From: Mollicutes bacterium
GTDB lineage: Bacteria > Bacillota_I > Bacilli_A > Izemoplasmatales > Izemoplasmataceae
Length of the DNA stretch: 62,627 bases
Assembly: GCA_003552925.1 (NCBI GenBank)
Contig: PUOX01000070.1
Span: 1 to 62,627 of the forward strand
Reading direction: 5' to 3'
The notes beneath the pieces are model-generated. The model was given only the letters and a program-made list of their open reading frames with translations. It did not search any database and was not told the DNA's origin. Positions 16,400 to 25,496 of this stretch are shown here, piece after piece. The number at the start of each line of letters is the position of its first letter. Position 1 is the stretch's first letter. The position numbers and the translations under genes were made by a program.

Positions 16400-19108
16400 A
16401 TGGCTAAAGAAGAGGACAAGCTTCAAGAATTGTTGAACAAGCATTACCGGCCCATTGTGGAAGACCATTTTAAGACGCTCGGCATATTGGACGAAAAATA
16501 TCGCCTATTTCAAAGCAACTACCAAAAGGTTGACGCGTCAATCAAAAAGAACTTGAAGCGGCACCACGAAAACCAAGAGACCTTCGACAAAGAACACGAG
16601 GATGCGGTTCAAAAACTCGACGAACAATACAACATCAACAAGAAAATGCTGGAAAAAGAGAAGAAGGACGCCCAGCAAAAACATGACAAGCGCGTCGAGG
16701 AAATTGACGAATCGCTTGAAAACAAGCGTTCGCTCAACAAGCTCAAACTGCAGAAGGTAAAAGCCAACTACGACTATGCCGTCAAAGAGGCCAACAAAAA
16801 TGTCCTTCAAACCGAAGCCGCGGCCGATCAAAACATTGACGCCGCCACCAGCCGACACAACGAGCATATGGACGAACTTTTAAAAGAGACCAACATCAAA
16901 CATTCGGTCAACGAAAACACCTTGAATCACGCCCGTATAAAATACGATGTCGTGCACGACGAAATCAAAAATACCTACGCAAACAAACGAAAAGAAACCA
17001 AAGAGGAAATGCGAACGTTCGAAAACACGTTCCAAAACGAACTGACCGATTTGGAAAACGAGTACAACGAAGCGCTAAAGCCCATCGATCAAGCGATTGA
17101 CAAGCTGAAATCGGCGCAAGAAAAAGAACTGAAGAGTTTGCGGGACAAACACCAAAAAGCCCTCAACAAATTGGAAAACTACAAAAAAGAAGCGCAAAAA
17201 ATCAACGATAACGCCACCGTCTCCCAACAAGACAAGAAAATCAAAGAGCAAAAAAAGCTCCAAAAAAACGAAATCGAATCGATGCAACAACAGCATCGAC
17301 AAGACCTTCGCGCCAAAGAAGACGAAAAACAAACGACCATCGATGCGTTCGCCGAACGCATGAGCCAGCACAAAGCTCGCGGCATCTCCACGCTGCAACG
17401 GTTCCTGGAAACGATAGAGGAACACCGCATGCAAGAGTCGATCGGAATCGAAGAGCAAAACAACATCTTCAACCAAACCTTCGCCCGCTTCCAAAAAGAC
17501 AAGAAATCGATTCGGCTCGACTATGATTTGCAAAACGTCAACTTCAACCGCGCCCTTGATGAAGCGAAGGCGGAAAACGAACATATGAAAGCCGTCTCCC
17601 AACCCGAAAGCGACCTCAAAGAAAACGAAGCGAAATTTCACATGAACGCGGAAACGAACGAACTGAACAAAGCGCTCAAAGTCGCCCAAGCCAAGCACAA
17701 ACGCGATGTGGACCTTGCCGAAAATGACTTAGCGCTGACGATGAAGACGTTTGACAAAAAGGCGAAAACCTTACAATACCAACTCGAACACGACTGCGAA
17801 AACGAAGAAATTGAAAGAGCGCTCAAGTATTATCACCTCGATTACGAAACGGAATCGATGATATTGGACCATCACATCGTGCACAGCAAAAACTACGCCG
17901 CGCTCAAAAACGACGAATTCAAGACCGTCAAACCCGATTTCATCCATGAAATCGACAAGCGCGCCGAGTTGAAAATCTCTTCCTACGAAGAAATGCTTGA
18001 AGACGCCAAGCGCGACCATGACAACATCGTGGAAAAAATCTATTCGACTTACGACAAAGAACGGTCGATTTACGTCAAAAACCATCGCGAACTGCTCGAC
18101 GAACATCGCAAGACCCTCTCCAAACTCAAACAAAAACAAGACGCCGAGCGCAAACGCTACGAAGAAAAAATCGACACTTTGGACGCCAAAAAAGACCGAA
18201 AAACCATCGAGCAAATGGAACGCGAACTCGAGCAAAAACAAAACGAACACACCGAGGCGTACCGGGCCAAGGAAGAAGAACTCGAAAAAAGGCGTTCGAT
18301 CTACAAGCGCATCTTAGACACCGTCGAAGCGAAATGCAACCAGTCGATCGAAGAGGCGGAAACGTTGCTTTACCATATCACCGACCAGTTGAACGGCGCC
18401 ATCAAAGAGACCCAAGAGCGCGCCGAAACCGAAAAGCAGATGCTTGCGGATATGAGTTCGGAAATCGGACTCCGCACCTCCTTGTTTTGGTCTTTTCAAG
18501 AAGACCGCCAGACCTCGACGCTCGACGAGGCGAAAAACTATCTAAACACGCGCATCCATCGCATCAAGACCCGCAAGACCAAGAATGAAAACACGCTCTC
18601 CGATCGTTTGGAAGCCTTGAACACCGAATACACCGCGTTCAAGAAAAACTATGAAAGCAAACACGAAACCATCAATCATGACTACGAAAAAGAGCTGACC
18701 TCCATCGAACGCGAGAAGGAAGAGATGTACAACGAGCACCATCGTACCTATCAAGAGGAAAAACGCAATTTGGATCTCTACATCCTCAAACTGAAAAAGC
18801 GCCATAGCGAAACGATGGAATCTTTCAAAGCCAAAGCCCAGGAAGCGGAGAGACAGTATTTCTCCGAAAAAGAACGCAATGAAGAATTGTATCAATCCGA
18901 ACTCGATCGCCTTCAAAAGCAACTCGAAGAAGAGAAGGCGAACAAGCGAAAACGATTCGAAAAAACCAAAGAATCCTACGACGACCGCGCCGGAATGCTT
19001 TCCAACGTCATGCGGAAAGACCCCATCGAAAGACTGCGTCCGCAGGATGTGGCCAAAATCGCCAGGATTCTTACCGGCGATGAGGATGTCGAAAGCGTCG
19101 TCCGCTAA
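16400..19108 (+). CDS. Giant headless coiled-coil protein, unknown function
   Basis: 902 residues, almost entirely Lys/Glu/Gln/Asn-rich alpha-helical coiled coil. No Walker motif, hinge, signal peptide or membrane segment is seen, so it is neither SMC nor RecN nor SbcC. A break in helical character occurs near residues 465-515 (YYHLDYETESMILDHHIVHS region), with the two halves of similar length, and a small possibly globular C terminus follows (RLRPQDVAKIARILTGDED). Two cysteines only. Start ATG 16400 has GGGGGGAA 6 bases upstream; a longer frame to 16190 runs over phzF and is rejected. Only 28 bases separate it from cardiolipin synthase, so the two are probably co-transcribed. A structural (cytoskeletal or membrane-scaffold) role is inference only. 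Confidence 0.8.
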   Translation: MAKEEDKLQELLNKHYRPIVEDHFKTLGILDEKYRLFQSNYQKVDASIKKNLKRHHENQETFDKEHEDAVQKLDEQYNINKKMLEKEKKDAQQKHDKRVEEIDESLENKRSLNKLKLQKVKANYDYAVKEANKNVLQTEAAADQNIDAATSRHNEHMDELLKETNIKHSVNENTLNHARIKYDVVHDEIKNTYANKRKETKEEMRTFENTFQNELTDLENEYNEALKPIDQAIDKLKSAQEKELKSLRDKHQKALNKLENYKKEAQKINDNATVSQQDKKIKEQKKLQKNEIESMQQQHRQDLRAKEDEKQTTIDAFAERMSQHKARGISTLQRFLETIEEHRMQESIGIEEQNNIFNQTFARFQKDKKSIRLDYDLQNVNFNRALDEAKAENEHMKAVSQPESDLKENEAKFHMNAETNELNKALKVAQAKHKRDVDLAENDLALTMKTFDKKAKTLQYQLEHDCENEEIERALKYYHLDYETESMILDHHIVHSKNYAALKNDEFKTVKPDFIHEIDKRAELKISSYEEMLEDAKRDHDNIVEKIYSTYDKERSIYVKNHRELLDEHRKTLSKLKQKQDAERKRYEEKIDTLDAKKDRKTIEQMERELEQKQNEHTEAYRAKEEELEKRRSIYKRILDTVEAKCNQSIEEAETLLYHITDQLNGAIKETQERAETEKQMLADMSSEIGLRTSLFWSFQEDRQTSTLDEAKNYLNTRIHRIKTRKTKNENTLSDRLEALNTEYTAFKKNYESKHETINHDYEKELTSIEREKEEMYNEHHRTYQEEKRNLDLYILKLKKRHSETMESFKAKAQEAERQYFSEKERNEELYQSELDRLQKQLEEEKANKRKRFEKTKESYDDRAGMLSNVMRKDPIERLRPQDVAKIARILTGDEDVESVVR

Positions 19109-19136
19109 TCGAAATTCAAAGTAAAAGGACGGTTTC

Positions 19137-20681
19137 ATGGAAAAGAACATACGCAAAATCCTAATGATTGTACTCGTTATCGCAATCGCGGTTTCACTGC
19201 GTTTTGCGCTTGAATTCACATTTACCCTTATCTGGGATTTTTTCGACCTCTCCACAGCACTCGGTTACATCGTGCGTACGTTTTTTGTCGCCTTGTTCGT
19301 ATTGATTTGGCTATCAATCACGCTTCGAAGCGAAAACCCCCATCAAAAACTGCCCTGGCTTTTGCTGCTTACGTTTGAGCCGGTGGTCGGCATTACCCTG
19401 TTTTTGACGTTCGGCCGAAACTTCAAAAACAGTTTTCGCTACCGCAACCGCCCCTTGATGCACTCCGACGGCTACATCACCCGCGAGAAAAGGCCCCATG
19501 AAGTGGAGTTCAAGTTGTTCGGCTACGACGACAACACCCAAGAGCTCTTCCATGTCGCCCACCATCTTTCCCATCATCAACCGTTTTTGAACAACACGTC
19601 CATCGACGTGTTGAAAAACGGTGAAACGTTTTACCCGGATTTGAAAAGCGCTTTGAAACGCGCCGAAAAGTTCATTCTTTTCGAGTTTTTCATCGTACGC
19701 GCCGATCGGCGTGGTCGGGAAATCGTCGACATTTTAATGCGCAAAGCGGAAGAAGGCGTCGACGTCAAAATGATCATCGACGGACTTGGCAGCGCTCGAT
19801 TGAGCCGCTCCTACCTCCGGAAAATCCGCAACTCCAAGATTGATTTCATCGTGAACGACAAAATCTATTTCCCCTTGTTCAACACCCGCATCAACTATCG
19901 AAACCACCGAAAAATCGTGGTTGTCGACGGGCACACTGCCTATACGGGCGGTATGAACATCGCCAACGAATACGACAACACCATCGACCATCCCAACTAT
20001 TTCCGCGACACACAGCTCAAACTCCGCGGAAAAGCCGTGATGTCGCTCACGGCCCTCTTTTTCAAAGACTACTATTACAATACGAACGATTTTCTGGACG
20101 ATATTTTTTACTATCCCGAGTACAATGCGAAAAGCAACAACGTCGTGCAGGTGTTGCAGTCGGGGCCGGACTCCGATGCGGCGACCATCCGCAATTTGTA
20201 TTTGAAAATGATATTGATGGCGAAACGATCCATCAAAATCATGACCCCCTACATGGCCCTTGACCAAGAAACCCTCACCGCGCTTTCCATCGCCGCTCAA
20301 TCGGGTATCGACGTCGAAATCATCATCCCCGGCGAACCCGACAAATACCTCGTCTACAAAGTTACGAAATCCTTTGTGAGCAACCTGTTGAACCACAACA
20401 TAAAAATCTATCAGTACCAAAAAGGGTTTTGCCACGCCAAAGTCTTCATCGTCGACGACAAAATCGCCTCGGTCGGCAGCTACAATCTCGACAACCGTAG
20501 TGCCGTGATTGATTTCGAGGTGACGATGCTTATGGCCGGCGACCCTTTGCCGCGGCTGGTCGACGATTTTGAACAGGACAAGAAGGATTCTACGCTGATC
20601 GACCCGGAAGAATGGGCCAATAGGCCGCTCATTATCCGTTTGGTCGAAGGCGTTATGAGCATCTTCTCACCCATTATTTAA
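19137..20681 (+). CDS. cls: Cardiolipin synthase
   Basis: Phospholipase-D superfamily enzyme that joins two phosphatidylglycerols into cardiolipin at the membrane. 514 residues. Three hydrophobic N-terminal segments are followed by two PLD catalytic motifs: NHRKIVVVDG...GGMN and CHAKVFIVDDKIASVGSYN, with both HKD sites intact. RBS AAAGGACGG precedes ATG. Follows the coiled-coil gene by 28 bases and abuts the ABC transporter genes, whose AGGAGG starts at the final base of its stop codon. Confidence 0.93.
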   Translation: MEKNIRKILMIVLVIAIAVSLRFALEFTFTLIWDFFDLSTALGYIVRTFFVALFVLIWLSITLRSENPHQKLPWLLLLTFEPVVGITLFLTFGRNFKNSFRYRNRPLMHSDGYITREKRPHEVEFKLFGYDDNTQELFHVAHHLSHHQPFLNNTSIDVLKNGETFYPDLKSALKRAEKFILFEFFIVRADRRGREIVDILMRKAEEGVDVKMIIDGLGSARLSRSYLRKIRNSKIDFIVNDKIYFPLFNTRINYRNHRKIVVVDGHTAYTGGMNIANEYDNTIDHPNYFRDTQLKLRGKAVMSLTALFFKDYYYNTNDFLDDIFYYPEYNAKSNNVVQVLQSGPDSDAATIRNLYLKMILMAKRSIKIMTPYMALDQETLTALSIAAQSGIDVEIIIPGEPDKYLVYKVTKSFVSNLLNHNIKIYQYQKGFCHAKVFIVDDKIASVGSYNLDNRSAVIDFEVTMLMAGDPLPRLVDDFEQDKKDSTLIDPEEWANRPLIIRLVEGVMSIFSPII

Positions 20682-20692
20682 GGAGGATGGCC

Positions 20693-21613
20693 ATGATCAG
20701 TGTGAAAGGATTGACCAAAGATTACGAGAAAACGCGAGCGCTTGACGGGATTGATTTTCAGGTCAGCGAAGGCGCGTTTTTTGCGCTTCTCGGCCCCAAC
20801 GGCGCCGGGAAGAGCACCACGATTGAAATCATCTCGACGCTCAAAGGCAAGAGTGCGGGCGACGTCGCCATCAACGGTTCAGTGCTCGGCAAAGACGACG
20901 ACGCCATCCGCAAGGCGATTGGCGTGGTGTTTCAATATTCGACGCTCGACGAAGACCTCACCGCTTATGAGAATCTCATGTTGCGCGGACTTTTTTATAC
21001 CGACGACAAGGCCGCCATCCAAAAACGCATTGAAACTTTGCAGGAGTTTTTGGGATTTGAAAGCTATGTGAACCGCCGCATCAAAACGCTTTCCGGCGGG
21101 CAAAAGCGCAAAATCGACATCGCCAGGGCGCTGTTGCATGAGCCGAGAATCCTTTTGCTTGATGAACCGACGACCGGATTGGACCCGCAAAGCCGTGAAA
21201 ATATATGGGAACTTGTGCTTGAACTCAAACGAAAAACCAACATGACCATCGTGCTGACGACGCATTACATGGAAGAAGTCTCCGATTGCGACCAGGTCAT
21301 CATATTGCATGAAGGGAAAATCCGCGCCGAAGATTCGGCCGAAGCGTTGCGCGCGAAACACGCCACCGACAAGCTGCGGGCGCTGCCCAAGGACAATCGG
21401 TTGAAAGAAGCCCTGTCTCGTGAGAACATCAAGTTCTCCACCGTGCAAAACACGCTGCACATCCCTTTGAAGGATTCGTTCGAAGGGGTTCAATACGTAG
21501 AACGCTTCAAAGATTTGATCGAAACCTTTGAAATCGTCAAGGGTACCATGGACGACGTGTTCTTAAACATCACCGGAAGAAAGTTGAGTGATTACGATGA
21601 GCGCCTTAATTAA
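20693..21613 (+). CDS. ABC-2 type exporter, ATP-binding protein
   Basis: 306 residues. Walker A GPNGAGKST, signature LSGGQKRK, Walker B ILLLDEPTTGLDP and the switch His (TTHYMEE) are all present, followed by a C-terminal extension typical of DrrA/CcmA-like drug or lipid exporters. Start ATG 20693 is 6 bases after AGGAGG; ATG 20687 abuts it. Its permease overlaps the 3' end. Substrate unknown; the link with cardiolipin synthase suggests a lipid or a membrane-active compound (inference). Confidence 0.92.
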   Translation: MISVKGLTKDYEKTRALDGIDFQVSEGAFFALLGPNGAGKSTTIEIISTLKGKSAGDVAINGSVLGKDDDAIRKAIGVVFQYSTLDEDLTAYENLMLRGLFYTDDKAAIQKRIETLQEFLGFESYVNRRIKTLSGGQKRKIDIARALLHEPRILLLDEPTTGLDPQSRENIWELVLELKRKTNMTIVLTTHYMEEVSDCDQVIILHEGKIRAEDSAEALRAKHATDKLRALPKDNRLKEALSRENIKFSTVQNTLHIPLKDSFEGVQYVERFKDLIETFEIVKGTMDDVFLNITGRKLSDYDERLN

Positions 21614-22460
21614 ACGGCACATCCTTTGTTTCCTCAGGGACAGGTGGTCGGTGTTCTTCTCGTTTTTGAGCGTATTGATCATTTTGATGCTGTTTGCGTT
21701 TTTCCTCGGCGCCATGCACGAAACCACCGTTCCCGAAGCGTTGCGGGGCACGGACGAGGGTAACCATCTTGTCTACAGCTGGCTTTTCTCCGGTGTGCTC
21801 ATGGTGTCGACGGTGACGGTGCCTTTGGGCTTTTTGCACTTCATGGTGAAAGACCGCGCCACGCAAAGCATCAACGACTTTTACGTCACGCCTCTCTCGC
21901 GCACGAAAATAGTCTTCAGCTACCTAGTGGCCGCGATTCTTGTCTCGACGGCGCTGGGTGTTGTGAACTTGCTGTTGGGCCAGGTCATCGTGTATCTGAA
22001 CGCCAGCACGTTTTTGCCTCTGGCTTCGTTCCTTCAAGTGCTCGGCTTGATTGTTCTATCTTCGACGCTTTTTTCGTCGCTCTTTTACTTTGTGGTCAGC
22101 TATCTCAAATCCTTGAACGCCCACGGAACCCTTTCGACGCTAGTGGGGACGCTGATCGGTTTTGTGACCGGAGTGTATGTTCCGGTTGCGAACCTTGGCA
22201 ACACCCTGACCAACATCCTGGCCGCCTTTCCGCCTTTGCAGATGGCCGGACTCTTCCGCAGGGTGTATATGGACAAGGCGCTCCACGATGTGTTTGCCGG
22301 CGCCCCGGATGCCATGACGCGCTATATGGAGAACTTTGGCGTCGACGTCGTGTTTGCGGGCCGTACGTTTTCAACGTTTGAACTTCTCGTGTTTTCCGCG
22401 TTTTGGATCGTGTTGTTCGTTTTGCTTTCTGTTTTGCGTTTGCGTCGTTTCAAAGTCTGA
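21597..22460 (+). CDS. ABC-2 type exporter, permease
   Basis: About 287 residues with six hydrophobic segments in ABC2_membrane layout; partner of the upstream ATPase, with which it overlaps by 17 bases (translational coupling). Contains the family feature of a long amphipathic N terminus (LIKRHILCFLRDRW) before the first membrane helix. The start could also be GTG 21588; ATG 21597 is chosen because the GGAAGAAAG stretch is better spaced. The operon from the coiled-coil gene probably ends here; the next gene has its own promoter. Confidence 0.85.
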   Translation: MSALIKRHILCFLRDRWSVFFSFLSVLIILMLFAFFLGAMHETTVPEALRGTDEGNHLVYSWLFSGVLMVSTVTVPLGFLHFMVKDRATQSINDFYVTPLSRTKIVFSYLVAAILVSTALGVVNLLLGQVIVYLNASTFLPLASFLQVLGLIVLSSTLFSSLFYFVVSYLKSLNAHGTLSTLVGTLIGFVTGVYVPVANLGNTLTNILAAFPPLQMAGLFRRVYMDKALHDVFAGAPDAMTRYMENFGVDVVFAGRTFSTFELLVFSAFWIVLFVLLSVLRLRRFKV

Positions 22461-22476
22461 AAAGATTCGCTTGGGC

Positions 22477-22505
22477 TTTTGCTTCCAAACGCAGCGTGCT
22501 ATAAT
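22477..22505 (+). promoter_or_regulatory. Promoter of adenosyltransferase gene
   Basis: TTTTGC, 17-base spacer ending in TGC, TATAAT at 22500-22505 (extended -10). Confidence 0.65.
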
Positions 22506-22529
22506 AAACAAGAAGGAGTGTGATGGATT

Positions 22530-23060
22530 GTGGGCATAAAACATTTGCGGCACATATCGACCACTAAGGGAGACGAAGGACGCTCCCGCAATTATTCGAA
22601 CGAAGAGTTGCCGAAAGACGACGTACTCTTTGAAACGCTTGGCACCGTTGACGAACTGAGCGCTTTTTTGGGGTTGACGTTTCACCACACCAAGTACGAA
22701 CACATCAAGATAATTCAAGACACGCTGCAAGCGATTAACTCGCTGATTGCCACCAACCCGAAGCGTGAAAATTACGCGAAGCTCCGCCAAATCGACGAAC
22801 GCGACATCGAGTTCATCGAAGACCAGGAAGAAAAGCTGCTTACAAACGCGGACATTGAGAACCGCTTTTATCTTCCGGGCAGCGAAACCACGCTCCCAAA
22901 CGCGTATTTCGACTACGCCCGCACCATTTGCCGGCGTGCTGAAAGGGCTATGGTTCGCTTTATCAACGAACGCGACCGCAACGACCTCTCTTGCGCTCGG
23001 AAGTTCATGAACCGCCTGAGCGATCTTTTGTTCATTCTTGCGAGGAATTATGCGCAATAA
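22530..23060 (+). CDS. Cob(I)alamin adenosyltransferase, PduO type
   Basis: Transfers the adenosyl group of ATP to reduced B12, giving adenosylcobalamin. 176 residues. Matches family order: TKGDEGRSRNYSN near the N terminus (P-loop-like ATP site), GTVDELSAFLGL, then CRRAERAMVRF (conserved RxxER) and FMNRLSDLLFILAR. Starts at GTG 22530, with AAGGAG 11 bases upstream. Followed by degV after 36 bases. No adenosylcobalamin-dependent enzyme is in this window, but a cobamide-type Fe-S reductase homologue is at 40506. Confidence 0.85.
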   Translation: MGIKHLRHISTTKGDEGRSRNYSNEELPKDDVLFETLGTVDELSAFLGLTFHHTKYEHIKIIQDTLQAINSLIATNPKRENYAKLRQIDERDIEFIEDQEEKLLTNADIENRFYLPGSETTLPNAYFDYARTICRRAERAMVRFINERDRNDLSCARKFMNRLSDLLFILARNYAQ

Positions 23061-23096
23061 ACCCACCTGTTCACCATAGAAAGGAGTTATGCATAC

Positions 23097-23951
23097 ATGA
23101 AGAAAATAGGTGTTGTCGCTTGCACCAACGCTTGTCTGGATTATTTTGACCATGATTACGACATTCGCATTTTACGCTCCATCATCCATTTGGGAGAAGA
23201 AGAATACTTGGACCATGTCGAGTTGAAAGCCGAAGAGTTCTACCGGCGTTTGCGCAGCGATTCCAAACTCTTCCCGAGAACGTCGCAGCCGCCGACGGCG
23301 GAAATGATCAAAACGTACGAAGAGATGTTGGCCGTAGGCTACACCGACGTCATCGTCGTCACCATATCGTCGCATATGAGCGGAATTTATAGCGCTGCCC
23401 AAATCGCGGCGAAAAGTGTGCCCGATTTGAACGTGCACGTCTTCGATTCGAAATCCGTCGCCTACCCGCAAGCCAAGATGGCGCTGCTGGCCGCAGAAAT
23501 GGCTAAGAAAGGCGAAGACGTCAAGGCCATTCTTGAAGCGTTAGAGGACATCCGAAGCCACAACCACATTTATTTTGCGGTCGACACTTTGGCGTATTTG
23601 GTCAAAAACGGACGGCTCTCCAACGCGCAGGGATTCATGGGCAGCATGTTGAAGATCAAACCGCTGCTTCATATTTCCAAAGAAGGCAAAGTCGAGAACA
23701 TCGAAAAGATTCGCACTTTCAAAAAAGCGGTGAAACGCGTGGTGGACATGTATCTTGAAGAAACGAAGGGCAAGGATGTTTCTCCGTTCATCTGCCACGC
23801 CCACAATAAAGAAGTGCGCGATGAAATCGAAGCGGCGTTGAAAGAGGCCGACCCGAACTTGAAAGAAGTTTTCAGCATGCCGCTGACACCGGCCGTGGGC
23901 GCTCACGCGGGGCCCGGGGCCATCGGTCTCGGCTACATTCAAAACCGTTAA
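23097..23951 (+). CDS. DegV family fatty-acid-binding protein 1
   Basis: 284 residues. DegV/FakB proteins hold a fatty acid for phosphorylation by FakA. Seen: the lipid-pocket region SQPPTAEMIKTYEEM, TISSHMSGIY, LVKNGRLSNAQGFMGSMLKIKPLL, and the C-terminal PAVGAHAGPGAIGLGY, all family hallmarks. The N terminus is unusual: instead of the usual TDSxxD it reads ACTNACLDYFDHDYDI. Two paralogues occur at 42203 and 44332. No fakA is in the window. A terminator follows, then the PadR-HAAS unit. Confidence 0.85.
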   Translation: MKKIGVVACTNACLDYFDHDYDIRILRSIIHLGEEEYLDHVELKAEEFYRRLRSDSKLFPRTSQPPTAEMIKTYEEMLAVGYTDVIVVTISSHMSGIYSAAQIAAKSVPDLNVHVFDSKSVAYPQAKMALLAAEMAKKGEDVKAILEALEDIRSHNHIYFAVDTLAYLVKNGRLSNAQGFMGSMLKIKPLLHISKEGKVENIEKIRTFKKAVKRVVDMYLEETKGKDVSPFICHAHNKEVRDEIEAALKEADPNLKEVFSMPLTPAVGAHAGPGAIGLGYIQNR

Positions 23952-23952
23952 C

Positions 23953-23983
23953 AGAGCATCCTTCAAAGGGTGCTCTTTTTCTT
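23953..23983 (+). terminator. Terminator of degV-1
   Basis: AGAGCATCC / GGGTGCTCT stem (one G-T pair) with a five-T run. Confidence 0.8.
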
Positions 23984-23991
23984 CAAATTTA

Positions 23992-24038
23992 TTGTGTTTC
24001 ACACAGTTTCATGATATACTATTTGTGTAATGCACAAA
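23992..24038 (+). promoter_or_regulatory. Promoter with two dyad operators before padR
   Basis: TTGTGT (23992-23997), 17-base spacer, TGA-TATACT (-10 at 24015-24020). Two GTG/CAC dyads flank it: TGTGT-TTC-ACACA at 23993-24005 covering the -35, and TTTGTG-TAATG-CACAAA at 24022-24038 covering the expected start site. The placement fits autorepression by the PadR protein encoded next (inference). Confidence 0.65.
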
Positions 24039-24051
24039 AAGGAGGTGGCGT

Positions 24052-24372
24052 ATGAACGCCCAGTTCAAAAGAGGCATTGTCGAACTGCTTGTGTTGAAAA
24101 CGGTCGAGAAGCGGCCCCGTTCCAGTTTCGAAGTCATAGAAGCATTGAGCGAAGCCGTGGACGTCAACGAAAACACCATATATCCAATCCTAAGACGACT
24201 CAGCAAACAAGGGTATTTCGACATCGAAAAAGACAGAAGCGACATCGGCGCCCCGAGGAAAATCTACACCATCACGAAAGCCGGGCAAGAACGGTTGATT
24301 GAATTTGAAAAAGAATGGGAATCCTTTTTGGAAAACGTGTTGAAAATTTTAGGAGGCGAAGAGGATGCGTAA
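24052..24372 (+). CDS. PadR family transcriptional regulator 1
   Basis: 106 residues; winged-helix DNA-binding protein. Seen: FKRGIVELLVLKTV opening helix, then ENTIYPILRRLSKQGYF recognition helix, wing (IGAPRKIYTITKAGQERL) and a C-terminal dimerisation helix. AGGAGGTG is 6-7 bases before ATG. It overlaps the following HAAS gene by 8 bases, a pairing common in Bacillota where PadR controls a membrane partner. Confidence 0.92.
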   Translation: MNAQFKRGIVELLVLKTVEKRPRSSFEVIEALSEAVDVNENTIYPILRRLSKQGYFDIEKDRSDIGAPRKIYTITKAGQERLIEFEKEWESFLENVLKILGGEEDA

Positions 24373-25462
24373 AGAATTTCTAACGTCGTTGCGGAAAAAG
24401 CTGGATGAGTTTGAAATGCGCGAAGAGGAGAAAGAAGATATCCTTTCTGATTATGAACAGATGATTCAAGACGGGCTGAGCAAAGGAAAGAGTGAAGAAG
24501 AGGTGCTTGAGATGCTGGGCGCGCCGGAGCGGATTGTCGAGTCGCTCAGCCACGAATACAAAAGAAAAAAGCGCATGCCGGCTTCTGAAAAAGTCGTGGC
24601 CTTAACGCCGATTGTGTGCACCATCGCGTATATCATCATGGGCGTCGCCGCCAATTTGTGGCACCCCGGATGGCTGGTGTTTTTGCTGGTGCCGGTCATG
24701 GCGATTGTCGCCGACACGATGAACGACGGAGAAAAGCATATCATGACGGCCATCAGTCCGTTTTTGGCTTTTATCGTCTTTTTCCTTCTCGGGTTTTCGC
24801 AAGGGTTGTGGCATCCCGGATGGTTGGTCTTTTTCATCATCCCTGTTTTTGCGATCGTAAACTCTCGACGTTCCATGAAGTGTCTGGCGTTTTTGACGGC
24901 GATGTCGCCTTTTGTGACCCTTGCCGCCTTTTTCCTCATCGGTCATCAAACAGGCGTTTACCATCCGACGTGGATGGTGTTGCTGTTGGTGGTTCTGTTA
25001 AGCATTTTGCATGAAAAAAAGGCGCTCGAACGATATGTCTTGGCCGCAACGTTGATCGTTTCGTCGGGGCTTTATTTGACCGTCGGGTACGTTTACGACG
25101 ATTGGCTGCTCGCGTCTGCTTCATTTTTGATTTTCGCCGTAGGTTTGCTGATGACCGGCAACCGCATCATAAACTTCGATTTTTTGGACACTCCTTTTGA
25201 AAAAGCGGTTGGCGTTTTGAGTTTGCTGCTGTTTGCGCTTGTCGGCTATGTTTTTGACCTTTTTGCCGTAAGCTGGCTGTTTTTGCTGATGACGCCCGTC
25301 GTTTCGATTTTGCGAAAAGAAAAGAGCAAGAAGTTCACCGCAATCAGCCCTTTCCTTGCGTTGACGGCTTTTGTGATTATGGGCTATTTCGGTGGTTACT
25401 GGCACCCCGGTTGGTTGGTGTTCCTGATCGTTCCGATCGTGGCCATAGTTGAAGACGCATGA
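24365..25462 (+). CDS. HAAS-domain membrane protein with six 50-residue repeats
   Basis: 365 residues. Residues 1-70 form a HAAS/DUF1700-like helical domain (LRKKLDEFEMREEEKEDIL, LGAPERIVESL). The rest is about twelve hydrophobic segments built from a repeat whose core is WHPGWLVF. The His of the core falls at residues 100, 150 and 200 (exact 50-residue period), with degenerate copies at Trp247 and Trp304 and a perfect one at 347-350; several repeats begin with ISPFLA. Encoded with padR and likely controlled by it. No transporter or enzyme motif is evident; it is possibly a membrane-state sensor or stress membrane protein (inference). Confidence 0.8.
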   Translation: MRKEFLTSLRKKLDEFEMREEEKEDILSDYEQMIQDGLSKGKSEEEVLEMLGAPERIVESLSHEYKRKKRMPASEKVVALTPIVCTIAYIIMGVAANLWHPGWLVFLLVPVMAIVADTMNDGEKHIMTAISPFLAFIVFFLLGFSQGLWHPGWLVFFIIPVFAIVNSRRSMKCLAFLTAMSPFVTLAAFFLIGHQTGVYHPTWMVLLLVVLLSILHEKKALERYVLAATLIVSSGLYLTVGYVYDDWLLASASFLIFAVGLLMTGNRIINFDFLDTPFEKAVGVLSLLLFALVGYVFDLFAVSWLFLLMTPVVSILRKEKSKKFTAISPFLALTAFVIMGYFGGYWHPGWLVFLIVPIVAIVEDA

Positions 25463-25496
25463 TGTTAAAGACGCATCCATGAAAGGGGAGGACGGT

